A stretch of DNA of 41,879 bases from JACCWM01 sp040393065 (GTDB lineage: Bacteria; Myxococcota_A; Bradymonadia; Bradymonadales; Bradymonadaceae), in NCBI GenBank assembly GCA_040393065.1, contig JBEBUW010000029.1, positions 1 to 41,879 of the forward strand, in the 5' to 3' direction. The translations under genes were made by a program, and so were the position numbers. The notes beneath the pieces are model-generated. The model had not been told where the DNA came from and ran no database searches. It worked only from the letters and a program-made list of their open reading frames with translations. This document shows, piece by piece, positions 16,825 through 23,744 of this stretch (the first letter of the stretch is position 1; every line of letters begins with the position of its first letter).

Positions 16825-17922
16825 ATGGATCTGCACTTCGAAGGCCGCCAGCAAGAAATCAGCCGGTTCATCGACACGCTCTTTGCCAGCAATTTCGAAG
16901 ACGCCGTCACCGCCGATGGCTGGCCCCGCGCCATGGTCCGCACCGGATTTGCGCTCCACCGCCGCACCTGGAACGCCGAACGACTGGCCGCCACCGCCCT
17001 CACCGAACTTCAGACCACCTTCCGCGACCAGTTCCCCCACCGACTCGCCGGCTCCATCACCCACATCTGGCCCGCCCTGCCCGGCGCAGGCCTCACCCCG
17101 GTGTTGTTCGGCTGGCTGCTCGGCATCCCCCAGCAAATCCGCGCCTCCCGCCGCGGCCAGAACTTCGCCGCGCTCGTCCACCAGCTCGCCAGCGACATCG
17201 CCCCCGGCAGACTCACCCGCACCAATGACTTTTCCACCGGCGAAATCGTCGTCGTCAGCGGCAGCGACGAAACCCTGCAAGCCGTCCGCGCTCAGCTCCG
17301 CCCGGGCCAACACCTCGTCGGCTACGGCCACCGCACCAGCTTCGCCCTCATCCTCGACAGCCCCGCCCTCGATCTCGACGACATCGCCCAGAAACTCGCC
17401 CTCGACGCCGTCCTCTGGCATCAGCAGGGCTGCTTCTCCGTCCGCGGCGTGATTTTCTGCGGCGACCACAAACGCAAACTCTCCTTCGCCGGCGCGCTCG
17501 GCAACGCCATCGAAGACGTCGAACGCCAGCTCGAAGCCACCCACCTCGACGACACCACCCTCGGCGCCCGCGCCCAGGCCCTGGGTCTGGCCCGATTCAC
17601 CAGCCCTGTCTGCGGCCGCGGCATCGGATGGGTCCAACCCCAACTCACACCCCACACCGGCGCCCAGATTTCCCCCCACGTCGTCACCCTGCACCACATC
17701 TCCGACCTCGCCGAACTCCCCGCCGCCGTCCAGATCCCACCCCACCAGATCCAGGGCGTCGCCCTTGCCGCAACCCCCGACGACCCACGCCGCACCACCG
17801 CCACCGACCTCCTCACCCACCTCGGCGCCACCCTCATCTGCCCCCCCGGCGAACTCCAATCCCCCCCACCCGAATGGCCCCACGACGGCCTCCCCAACCT
17901 CTCCATCGCCTTCCGCCCCTGA
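16825..17922 (+). CDS. LuxC-like acyl-CoA/acyl reductase
   Basis: Predicted 365 residues; LuxC proteins are usually 400-480, so this is a short member. LuxC enzymes reduce activated fatty acids to aldehydes with NADPH through a cysteine thioester. The family core is visible: VVVSGSDETLQAVRAQL, then GYGHRTSFALI, then WHQQGCFSV with the likely nucleophile C203 (family WDQxGCLSP). The ATG at 16825 is chosen with AGAG nine bases upstream; an earlier in-frame start would read through the repeat block. It lies on the same strand as the cyclitol genes but is separated by the 65-bp repeat array. No LuxE or luciferase gene is near, so bioluminescence is not implied. Acyl aldehyde formation linked to the cyclitol product is a hypothesis only. 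Confidence 0.75.
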   Translation: MDLHFEGRQQEISRFIDTLFASNFEDAVTADGWPRAMVRTGFALHRRTWNAERLAATALTELQTTFRDQFPHRLAGSITHIWPALPGAGLTPVLFGWLLGIPQQIRASRRGQNFAALVHQLASDIAPGRLTRTNDFSTGEIVVVSGSDETLQAVRAQLRPGQHLVGYGHRTSFALILDSPALDLDDIAQKLALDAVLWHQQGCFSVRGVIFCGDHKRKLSFAGALGNAIEDVERQLEATHLDDTTLGARAQALGLARFTSPVCGRGIGWVQPQLTPHTGAQISPHVVTLHHISDLAELPAAVQIPPHQIQGVALAATPDDPRRTTATDLLTHLGATLICPPGELQSPPPEWPHDGLPNLSIAFRP

Positions 17923-17988
17923 CCGCCTCGCGCGCCTCAAACGAAACATCCTTCAAGTAAAATACGGGCAACCAGGCGTACTTACTGC

Positions 17989-18199
17989 TCGAACGCGCTG
18001 GAAACAGCGTTTTTTGCGCTGGGAAACCCGTTTCCACCCCTGGAATGCGCCAGATTGGCACACCGAACCCTGATTTCCAGTGCTGGAAATGGATTTTCAC
18101 GAACGCAAAAGCCCGTTTCCAGCACTGGAAACGGGCTTTCTCGCGTCAGGATGTTCATTTCCAACGCTGGAAACGGATTTTCTTATGGAGAGAAGTCCG
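17989..18199. repeat. 42-bp palindromic repeat array (array 1)
   Basis: Five units start at 17989, 18031, 18074, 18116 and 18158, giving periods of 42, 43, 42 and 42. The best units contain a palindrome, for example GTTTCCAGCACTGGAAAC, followed by GG and a T-rich run, then about 18 variable bases. The first two units are degenerate. Because 42 is a multiple of three, several frames stay open and read as 14-residue repeats. The last unit overlaps the end of the Hint fragment (stop at 18183). Confidence 0.8.
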
Positions 18200-18563
18200 A
18201 CTCCACAAGAAAATCAAAAGAAATTGTCTTGTCGAAGACGGCCTCGACGCGGTTGGTGGATTCAAGAGCGACGACGCGTAAAAGCTCGTCGATGCTGCCA
18301 GACACAAAGTCGCCGACATCAAGTTCGTCAACGCGGGTCCAGCCCTGGCCTTCGACGTAGAACGGATGATTGGCCGTGGCTTCGATGACCTCAAGGCTGC
18401 CGTCCGGGGCGAGTAGCTCGACGCGGATGATCGCCTTGTCGGAGTTTGCGTAGGGCTCCACCACCTCTCGGCACCCGAACTCGCCAGTATCTTCGCTACG
18501 GCTCCAGACGAACTCACCCGCCCGAACGAGTTGGATGGGTTTGAGGGAGCCGTCGTAAAGAAC
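18183..18563 (-). pseudogene. N-terminally truncated Hint (intein-like) domain fragment
   Basis: From 18563 down to the stop at 18183 the minus strand encodes 126 residues of a Hint domain: VLYDGSLKPIQLV near the start, ATANHPFYV (a block-B-like segment with its His) and TRVDELDVGDFV. A TAA codon (18566-18564) lies directly before this stretch, exactly where the nucleophilic Cys block should be, and there is no start codon there; the first possible start is a GTG near 18464. The C-terminal end runs into the palindromic repeat array and lacks the HNC-type end. It is best read as a broken remnant of a polymorphic-toxin gene. Confidence 0.7.
18234..18354. repeat. Direct repeat of Hint coding sequence, copy 1
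   Basis: About 121 bp nearly identical to 19450-19570 (offset 1216), same orientation. It encodes TRVDELD-GDFV-GS and LLRVVALEST in both copies. Together the copies bracket the putative toxin and immunity genes. Confidence 0.8.
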
Positions 18564-18613
18564 TTAAAGTTGTGAAGCTAAATAGATTTGCTCGATGGTT
18601 CTATTACCGATCT

Positions 18614-19006
18614 CTATTTGTCAGCAGCTTCGATGTCAGCTAACAATTCACGGATGTAAGGGCTTATGTAGAAGCGATATTCTGGGATATCCTCATCCAG
18701 GCAAGCCCAGTATTCAAGCGTTGATTCGTGTAGTTCTGACTGTTGAAGCAATTGTTTTGCTATTTGTTCCCATATCTCAGGCTGGTGTCCATGCTCTCTA
18801 ATAGTTTCATCATAGGATGCTATGATTAGAGACATTAAAGCGAACAGCTCATCTTCATTCCAATCACTGTTACTGTAAAAATCAATAAACTCTTGAATTC
18901 TTTTAGCGTCCGCAAGTTCAATGTCCCAATCTTGTTCTTGACCAGTTGCAGGTAGCTCTAAAGCGTTGTTTAAGATTTTAATTGCATGAGCAGTTCGAAA
19001 GCGCAT
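18614..19006 (-). CDS. Putative immunity protein
   Basis: Predicted 130 residues, acidic, apparently all-helical and soluble, with no signal peptide. It starts 35 bases after the stop of the toxin fragment on the same strand, the order expected of a toxin-immunity pair. It is visibly AT-richer than the surrounding genes, a usual sign of horizontally moved immunity genes. I do not recognise a specific immunity family. The ATG at 19006 is the only good start; the ribosome-binding site is weak. It is intact, so it could protect the cell against the neighbouring or a related incoming toxin. Confidence 0.65.
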   Translation of the reverse strand: MRFRTAHAIKILNNALELPATGQEQDWDIELADAKRIQEFIDFYSNSDWNEDELFALMSLIIASYDETIREHGHQPEIWEQIAKQLLQQSELHESTLEYWACLDEDIPEYRFYISPYIRELLADIEAADK

Positions 19007-19041
19007 TTTTGCACCGTTAATACAAAGGTTTATATTTAAGA

Positions 19042-19686
19042 CTATTCTAAAACTCTAGGGAAAGCTGTTCGGACCGTTCCATCAGGTAATGGAATAATCC
19101 TCGCATGAGTAGCCGGTACAACAGTTCCATCTGGAAGGATTACCTGACCAAGTCCTTCGGGTAATGGAATGTCTGTAAATGGTCCATTAATAATATTTCG
19201 ATTGTCGAAAATCCATTCGGCAGCCAATTCATTATTTAACCATTGACCTTGTTGTTGGTTTTCACTTCCTGCTCGCCCTCTAAGCTTTCGTGTGTTTTTA
19301 GAACCATGTCCATGCGTGTCAAAAGTGTGCTTCCAATTAGGGCGGCTTTTCCAGTTTGGTGCTGAGGTTGCGGTTTTAAAAATACAATTATGCACCCACG
19401 CCCCGAGCTCCCCCACAAAATAGGAGTGGAACTCCTCGACGCCGAAGTTGAAGACGGTCTCGACGCGGTCGGTGGATTCAAGCGCGACGACGCGTAAAAG
19501 CTCGCTGAGGCTGCCAGGCACAAAATCGCCGGCATCAAGTTCGTCAACGCGGGTCCTGCCCTCGCCTTTCCGTCGATTTTCCGGCGCGAGCTGCTCTCGG
19601 GATAGTTCACTATCAAAAATCAAGCGCGAGCTGCCCGTCGGGCAAGAAAACTTGCGTTTTCCCCGGCGCGAGCTGCCGGTTTTCAA
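19042..19686 (-). CDS. Hint C-terminal part joined to a polymorphic-toxin C-terminal domain (5'-truncated)
   Basis: The open frame encodes up to 214 residues, but the first ~40 come from repeat array 2 and the true 5' part is missing. Residues 41-101 match the C-terminal half of a Hint domain and end in AWVHNC, the self-cleavage motif before toxin modules. Residues 102-214 are the released domain: FDTHGHG, QGQWLNN, and a tail with RIIPLPDGTVRTAFP. The early His/Gly cluster and the DGTVRTAFP tail resemble small RNase-type toxins of the barnase/EndoU-like group; this assignment is tentative. The putative immunity gene follows. No RHS or CdiA body is in the window, so this is an orphan C-terminal module of the kind that recombines into a full-length toxin gene. 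AT-richer than its neighbours. Confidence 0.65.
   Translation of the reverse strand: MKTGSSRRGKRKFSCPTGSSRLIFDSELSREQLAPENRRKGEGRTRVDELDAGDFVPGSLSELLRVVALESTDRVETVFNFGVEEFHSYFVGELGAWVHNCIFKTATSAPNWKSRPNWKHTFDTHGHGSKNTRKLRGRAGSENQQQGQWLNNELAAEWIFDNRNIINGPFTDIPLPEGLGQVILPDGTVVPATHARIIPLPDGTVRTAFPRVLE
19450..19570. repeat. Direct repeat of Hint coding sequence, copy 2
   Basis: Partner of 18234-18354. On the outer side the match ends at about 19571, where repeat array 2 begins. Confidence 0.8.
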
Positions 19687-20012
19687 AAAACGGGGGACAA
19701 AAAATCAGGCGCGAGCCGGATTTTCGGAACACAAAATTTCGGAAACGCAGCTCGAGCTGCCGGTTTTCAAAAACTGGGGGACAAAAAATCAGGCGCGAGC
19801 TGCCGGTTTTCAAAAACTGGGGGACAAAAAATCAGGCGCGAGCTTCGAAGCCGCTAGTTGATGGGTTTTTGGGGTAGCTTGCGCTGCATTTCGAGCAAGC
19901 AAACTGTCGTCAACACCGGCGCGAGCTGCATTTCGCGGAAGGCCACACGCAAAATTACCGGCGCGAGCTGCTGTTTTCTAAAACCTGGCAGCTAAAAACC
20001 AGGCTCGAGCCG
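19580..20012. repeat. 40-43-bp repeat array (array 2)
   Basis: A GGCGCGAGCTGC-type core recurs with its CGAG at 19587, 19627, 19669, 19712, 19753, 19796, 19839, 19922, 19964 and 20006, plus a degenerate copy near 19880. Spacings are 40-43. The best units continue CCGGTTTTCAAAAACTGG, an imperfect palindrome, then GGGACAAAAAATC. The two units at 19753-19838 are almost identical. It abuts the 5'-truncated Hint/toxin frame. Confidence 0.85.
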
Positions 20013-20140
20013 CTGTTTTCCAAAAACACGTGCGGCGAGGCATAAATCGAGGAGCGCAAAGCCGGAATCCCGAGGGATAGACCTGGAGGGTCGTCCCGAG
20101 GGTTTCGGCGAAGCGATCGTCGATTTAGGACCGCCGCCCA
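20013..20140. other. Noncoding DNA between repeat array 2 and the phn operon end
   Basis: GC-rich with several short dyads (CCCGAGGG-type). A 61-codon minus-strand frame crosses it and overlaps the end of phnE2, but it has no ribosome-binding site and unusual composition. I see no clear terminator for the phn operon here. Confidence 0.4.
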
Positions 20141-20956
20141 TCAGGTCACGGCACTCCGTGCCCTGGCGGACACCCACTCGCTCAATACGACAGTGCTAAG
20201 GATCAGTAAGAATAAAATACTGACCTGGCTCCAGGCGAGTGTGTCGATGGAGGCCTGGAGTTCCATGCCGATGCCGCCGGCGCCGACCAGGCCAAGGACG
20301 GTGGCTTCGCGGATGTTGATGTCCCAGCGGTAGATGGAGATGCCGGTAAACGTGGGGGCGATTTGCGGGATCACGCCGTAGGTCAGGATTTGCGGGCCGG
20401 TGGCGCCGGTGGCGGTGATGGCTTCGACGGTGCGCGTGTCGATTTCCTCGATCGATTCGTAGAGCAGTTTGCCGACGAATCCGACCGAGCGCAGGGCGAT
20501 GGCGAGTATGCCGGAGAGCATGCCGGGGCCAAGGATGACGACGAGCAGCAGCGCCCAGATGATGGAGTTGACGGAGCGCGAGGTGACCAGAAGAAAAAGC
20601 GCGATGGGGCGGACGAACAGCCGGGAGGGCGTCGTGTTCCTCGCGGTCAGAAAGGCCAGCGGCGCGGCGATCATGATGCCCAAAAGGGTGCCGAGTGTGG
20701 CGATGTGGATCGTGTCGATGAGCGGTGTCCACAGCTCCGAAGCGTAGGAAAACTTCGGGGGCATCATGCGGTTGGCCAGGTCCTGCGCCTGCAGTCCGGA
20801 GGTCCACACGAAATCCCAGGTGGTCTGCGCGGAAATCTGGCGCGCGCAGTACACGACGACCAGCGCGATGCCGAGCGTGGTCAGCCAGTGGATGAGCGCA
20901 GTTTTGGGGTCACGGCGACGCCAGATTTTCTCGCCGTCTTTTTCGATGATTGGCAT
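20141..20956 (-). CDS. phnE: Phosphonate-type ABC transporter permease (second)
   Basis: Predicted 271 residues with about six membrane segments and the permease coupling loop pattern EAITATGATGPQIL...GVIPQI, typical of PhnE. It forms the membrane channel with the other permease; PhnC supplies ATP hydrolysis and PhnD delivers the ligand. The ATG at 20956 follows the stop of the upstream permease with no gap (TAAATG), so translation is coupled. Two tandem phnE genes, as here, are common in this transporter family and probably form a heterodimer. The ligand could be phosphonate, phosphite or a phosphate ester. Confidence 0.9.
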   Translation of the reverse strand: MPIIEKDGEKIWRRRDPKTALIHWLTTLGIALVVVYCARQISAQTTWDFVWTSGLQAQDLANRMMPPKFSYASELWTPLIDTIHIATLGTLLGIMIAAPLAFLTARNTTPSRLFVRPIALFLLVTSRSVNSIIWALLLVVILGPGMLSGILAIALRSVGFVGKLLYESIEEIDTRTVEAITATGATGPQILTYGVIPQIAPTFTGISIYRWDINIREATVLGLVGAGGIGMELQASIDTLAWSQVSILFLLILSTVVLSEWVSARARSAVT

Positions 20957-21775
20957 TTAGAGCACCCGCTTTCGGATGGCGCTTGCGGCGTATTCGGCGC
21001 ACAAGACGATTCCGATGATCATGAGCAAAATGGCGGCGACGGCGTCGAATTCGTAGCGGTCGAAGGCGGTATTCAGGGTTGCACCGATACCGCCCGCACC
21101 GACGAGTCCGATGACAGCCGAGTCGCGAAAGTTGATATCGAGCCGATACAAGGTCAGGCCCAGATAGCGCGGCAAAACCTGGGGCACGACCGCGTACACA
21201 ACGCGTTGCAGCCAGGAGGCGCCGGTGGAAGTCACGGCTTCGACGGCGTTCCATTCGATGGATTCGACTTCTTCGGCAAGGAGTTTGCCGAGGAATCCGA
21301 CGGTCGAAACGACCAGTGTCATCAGGCCGGCAAACGGTCCGAAACCGAACATCGCGACGAACAAAACCGCGACGATCAGTTCGTGAAACGCGCGCGAAAC
21401 GGCCAGGATGCTACGGCACACCAGATACACCGGGCGCCAGGCCAGGTTGCGGGCGGCGCCAAGGCCGATGGGAATCGAGAGCAACACGCCGAGTACGGTC
21501 GAGACGACGGTCATCGTCAGGCTTTCGGCGAATCCGGCGCGGATATCGGTCCAGCGCGTCACAAAATCCGGTGAAAGTACGCCGGCAAAAAGCGATTTTG
21601 CGCGCACCGTGCCTTCGACCAGGCGCGCGACGTCGATTTCGACGCTGGCAAGCGCCAGACACAGGTACGCAACCGAGCCAATATATAAGGCCCAGCGCAG
21701 CCGGGGGTCTTTGATTTGAGGCGGCCGGCGCCAGGTGCGCACGGTTTGATTGGTTGGTTGCGTCACTTCGCTCAC
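20957..21775 (-). CDS. phnE: Phosphonate-type ABC transporter permease (first)
   Basis: Predicted 272 residues, a homologue of the next permease. Inner-membrane protein with about six hydrophobic segments and the loop EAVTSTGASWLQRVVYAVVPQV that contacts the ATPase; the region LVGAGGIGATL is shared with its partner. The start at 21775 overlaps the end of phnC by four bases (ATGA), showing tight operon coupling. The two permeases are clearly related but diverged, so the duplication is old. Confidence 0.9.
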   Translation of the reverse strand: MSEVTQPTNQTVRTWRRPPQIKDPRLRWALYIGSVAYLCLALASVEIDVARLVEGTVRAKSLFAGVLSPDFVTRWTDIRAGFAESLTMTVVSTVLGVLLSIPIGLGAARNLAWRPVYLVCRSILAVSRAFHELIVAVLFVAMFGFGPFAGLMTLVVSTVGFLGKLLAEEVESIEWNAVEAVTSTGASWLQRVVYAVVPQVLPRYLGLTLYRLDINFRDSAVIGLVGAGGIGATLNTAFDRYEFDAVAAILLMIIGIVLCAEYAASAIRKRVL

Positions 21776-22620
21776 GCCGAGACTCCGTCTGTTTTGGTGA
21801 GAGCATCGAGCGTGCCGTCCGCTGCGGAATCGTCGCCGTCCTCAAAATCATCGGCGTCTTCTGCAGAGGCCGCCGGCTGGCTCCAGTCTTCGCCGCCGTA
21901 GATTTTGGTCAGGACGCTGTTGTCCAGATCTCCGGGCAGGCCGTCGAAGATGAGTTTTCCGGCGGCCAGACCGATGATGCGGTCCGTGAACTGCTGGGCC
22001 AGAGGAACGTCGTGGATGTTGATGATCGCGGCCAGGCCACGTTCGCGGCAGAGCTCGGCGATCAGGCGCATGATCTGGCGCGCGGTGCGCGGGTCGAGGC
22101 TTGCCGTGGGTTCGTCCACAAGCAACAGCTCGGGGCTTTGCAACAGGGCGCGGGCGATGCCGACGCGCTGGCGCTGACCGCCGGAAAGTGCGTCGGCGCG
22201 GCGGTCGTGCAGGCCTTCCAGCCCGACGCGCTCAAGCAGAGCAAACGCCTGGTCGACATCGGCCTGCGGAAATCTGCGCACCAGGCTTTTGAAGAAACTC
22301 GTGTAGCCGAGTCGCCCGGAAAGTACGTTTTCCATGACGGTCAGCCGGTTTACGAGCGCGTAATCCTGGAAAATCATGCCGATGCGACGGCGCTCCAGCC
22401 GCAGCGCACTGCGCGAAAGGCCGGTCAGCTCGGTGTCTTTCAACAACACCTTGCCGCTGGTTGGTTCGACCAGGCGGTTCACGCACCGAATGAGCGTACT
22501 TTTGCCGGCGCCCGATGGCCCGATCAGCGAAACCAGCTCACCCGGAGCAATGGTCAATGTCACGTCTGTAAGCGCGGCAAACGCGCCGTAGCGTTTATGT
22601 AAACCCTGAATTTTGAGCAT
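21772..22620 (-). CDS. phnC: Phosphonate-type ABC transporter ATP-binding protein
   Basis: Predicted 282 residues. Walker A GPSGAGKST, Q-loop, signature LSGGQRQRVGIARAL, Walker B LLLVDEPTASLD and a switch His (NIHDVPLAQ) are all present, so the ATPase should be active. It has an additional acidic C-terminal tail of about 40 residues (runs of Asp/Glu/Ala) beyond the normal end, possibly disordered. It starts seven bases after phnD and overlaps phnE by four bases. Energises uptake at the inner membrane. Confidence 0.92.
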   Translation of the reverse strand: MLKIQGLHKRYGAFAALTDVTLTIAPGELVSLIGPSGAGKSTLIRCVNRLVEPTSGKVLLKDTELTGLSRSALRLERRRIGMIFQDYALVNRLTVMENVLSGRLGYTSFFKSLVRRFPQADVDQAFALLERVGLEGLHDRRADALSGGQRQRVGIARALLQSPELLLVDEPTASLDPRTARQIMRLIAELCRERGLAAIINIHDVPLAQQFTDRIIGLAAGKLIFDGLPGDLDNSVLTKIYGGEDWSQPAASAEDADDFEDGDDSAADGTLDALTKTDGVSA

Positions 22621-22627
22621 GTTTTGA

Positions 22628-23614
22628 CTACCGACAGCTATAAGTCACGTTGAAACTCTCGTCGACCTTGCGAATAACCGACCAGTGTTCCTTGTAGGAA
22701 ATGGGGATAAATCCGGCTTCGTCCGGAAATTCACGTGCCAGCGCGGAACCTTCCCAGGGGAAGGTCAAAAAGCCTTCGCGGACTTTGGCGGCAAGTTCTG
22801 GATTCAGAGCGTGCGAAACGCCAAATCCGGTGGTGGGAAAGGTCTGCGATTTGTACAAAACGCGGACCTTGCTGCGGTCGGCCACGCCGATATTGAACAG
22901 GCGGTCGGTGACCTGGTTGGCGACCGCGGCCGCGTCGTAGTCGCGGTTGATGACGCCTAGCAGTGAGTTGTCGTGGCGGCCCGAAAACGCCGGCTCGAAG
23001 TCGCGGCCGGCCTCGAAACCAAATTCCGACAGCAGCAGCGCGGACGGCGCTTTGTAACCGGAGTTGGAGGTGGGCGCGGTAAAGGCGAGTTTGCGGCCTT
23101 TTAAGTCTTCGATCTTTTCGATGCCGCTATCGATATGGGTGATGATTTCCATCTCGTAGCCAAACGAGCCGTCCTGGCCGGCCATCATCGCGAAGGGCAC
23201 AAATCCGGCGCAATTTACGGCCAGCGGCAGGCTTCCGGAGTTGAATCCTGCGATGTGCAAACGCCCGGCGCGCATCGCTTCGATTTGCGCGGCGTTGGAT
23301 TGCACCGGGAAAAACTGCACGTGGCGACCGGTTACTTTTTGCATATGTTCAAGGAACTCGAGCCAGACCTCGCGGTATTGCGTGGGATCTTCGACCGGCG
23401 TAAAGGCAAAGATCAACGTTTCCGGGTCGAGCCAGCGCTCGGGATCGTGCGGCGGCGAGGCGATAAGGTCGCCCGTGGCATCACAGAATCGTTTATCGAG
23501 CGCGCCGGCCTGGCAACGCGCCGGATCAAACTCCACAACCGATTCACAGGCACTCAAAACCAGTGCAACAACGAGCAAAAATACGACTGAAAACCATCGA
23601 TTCAATAAACGCAA
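22628..23614 (-). CDS. phnD: Phosphonate/phosphite-type ABC transporter substrate-binding lipoprotein
   Basis: Predicted 328 residues. Lipoprotein signal peptide with lipobox VLSAC, then a PhnD-family periplasmic-binding fold: LIFAFTPVEDPTQYREVW, AGFNSGSLPLAV, DLKGRKLAFTAPTSNSGYKAP, and AAVANQVTDRL. The start is a TTG at 23614, chosen because a near-perfect ribosome-binding site (GGAGGAGG) lies four bases upstream and the signal peptide begins right there; no ATG fits. First gene of the phnD-phnC-phnE-phnE operon. No C-P lyase, phosphonatase or phosphite dehydrogenase gene is in the window, so the ligand is not settled. Confidence 0.9.
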   Translation of the reverse strand: MRLLNRWFSVVFLLVVALVLSACESVVEFDPARCQAGALDKRFCDATGDLIASPPHDPERWLDPETLIFAFTPVEDPTQYREVWLEFLEHMQKVTGRHVQFFPVQSNAAQIEAMRAGRLHIAGFNSGSLPLAVNCAGFVPFAMMAGQDGSFGYEMEIITHIDSGIEKIEDLKGRKLAFTAPTSNSGYKAPSALLLSEFGFEAGRDFEPAFSGRHDNSLLGVINRDYDAAAVANQVTDRLFNIGVADRSKVRVLYKSQTFPTTGFGVSHALNPELAAKVREGFLTFPWEGSALAREFPDEAGFIPISYKEHWSVIRKVDESFNVTYSCR

Positions 23615-23680
23615 ACTGCCTCCTCCAGAGAGTTTTCGCGCTCGTTATACGTTCAAAACATCAAAAGTGCTACTCACACG

Positions 23681-23708
23681 TTGGACAAAAGCCGATTTCC
23701 GGTATAAG
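23681..23708 (+). promoter_or_regulatory. Candidate promoter of the TPR/S1 gene
   Basis: TTGGAC (23681-23686) and TATAAG (23703-23708) are separated by 16 bases, close to the sigma-70 consensus. The start codon lies 36 bases after the -10. It sits in the 130-bp gap shared with the divergent phn operon. Confidence 0.55.
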
Positions 23709-23744
23709 GGCTTCGTGTCCATTTTTTGGCCCAATCCTTAAGCG

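Noticed and set aside
13000..17900. Long antisense and alternate-frame open stretches across the cyclitol and LuxC genes
   Set aside because: The high GC content keeps other frames open; none has a plausible start, ribosome-binding site or domain.
16825..17922. Bioluminescence (lux) operon
   Set aside because: Only a short LuxC-like protein is present; no luciferase, LuxD or LuxE is near.
17989..18199. CRISPR array
   Set aside because: The repeated core is palindromic and diverges between units, the variable part is only about 18 bases, and no cas gene is present.
19992..20177. 61-codon minus-strand gene
   Set aside because: It starts inside repeat array 2, overlaps the end of phnE2 and has no ribosome-binding site.
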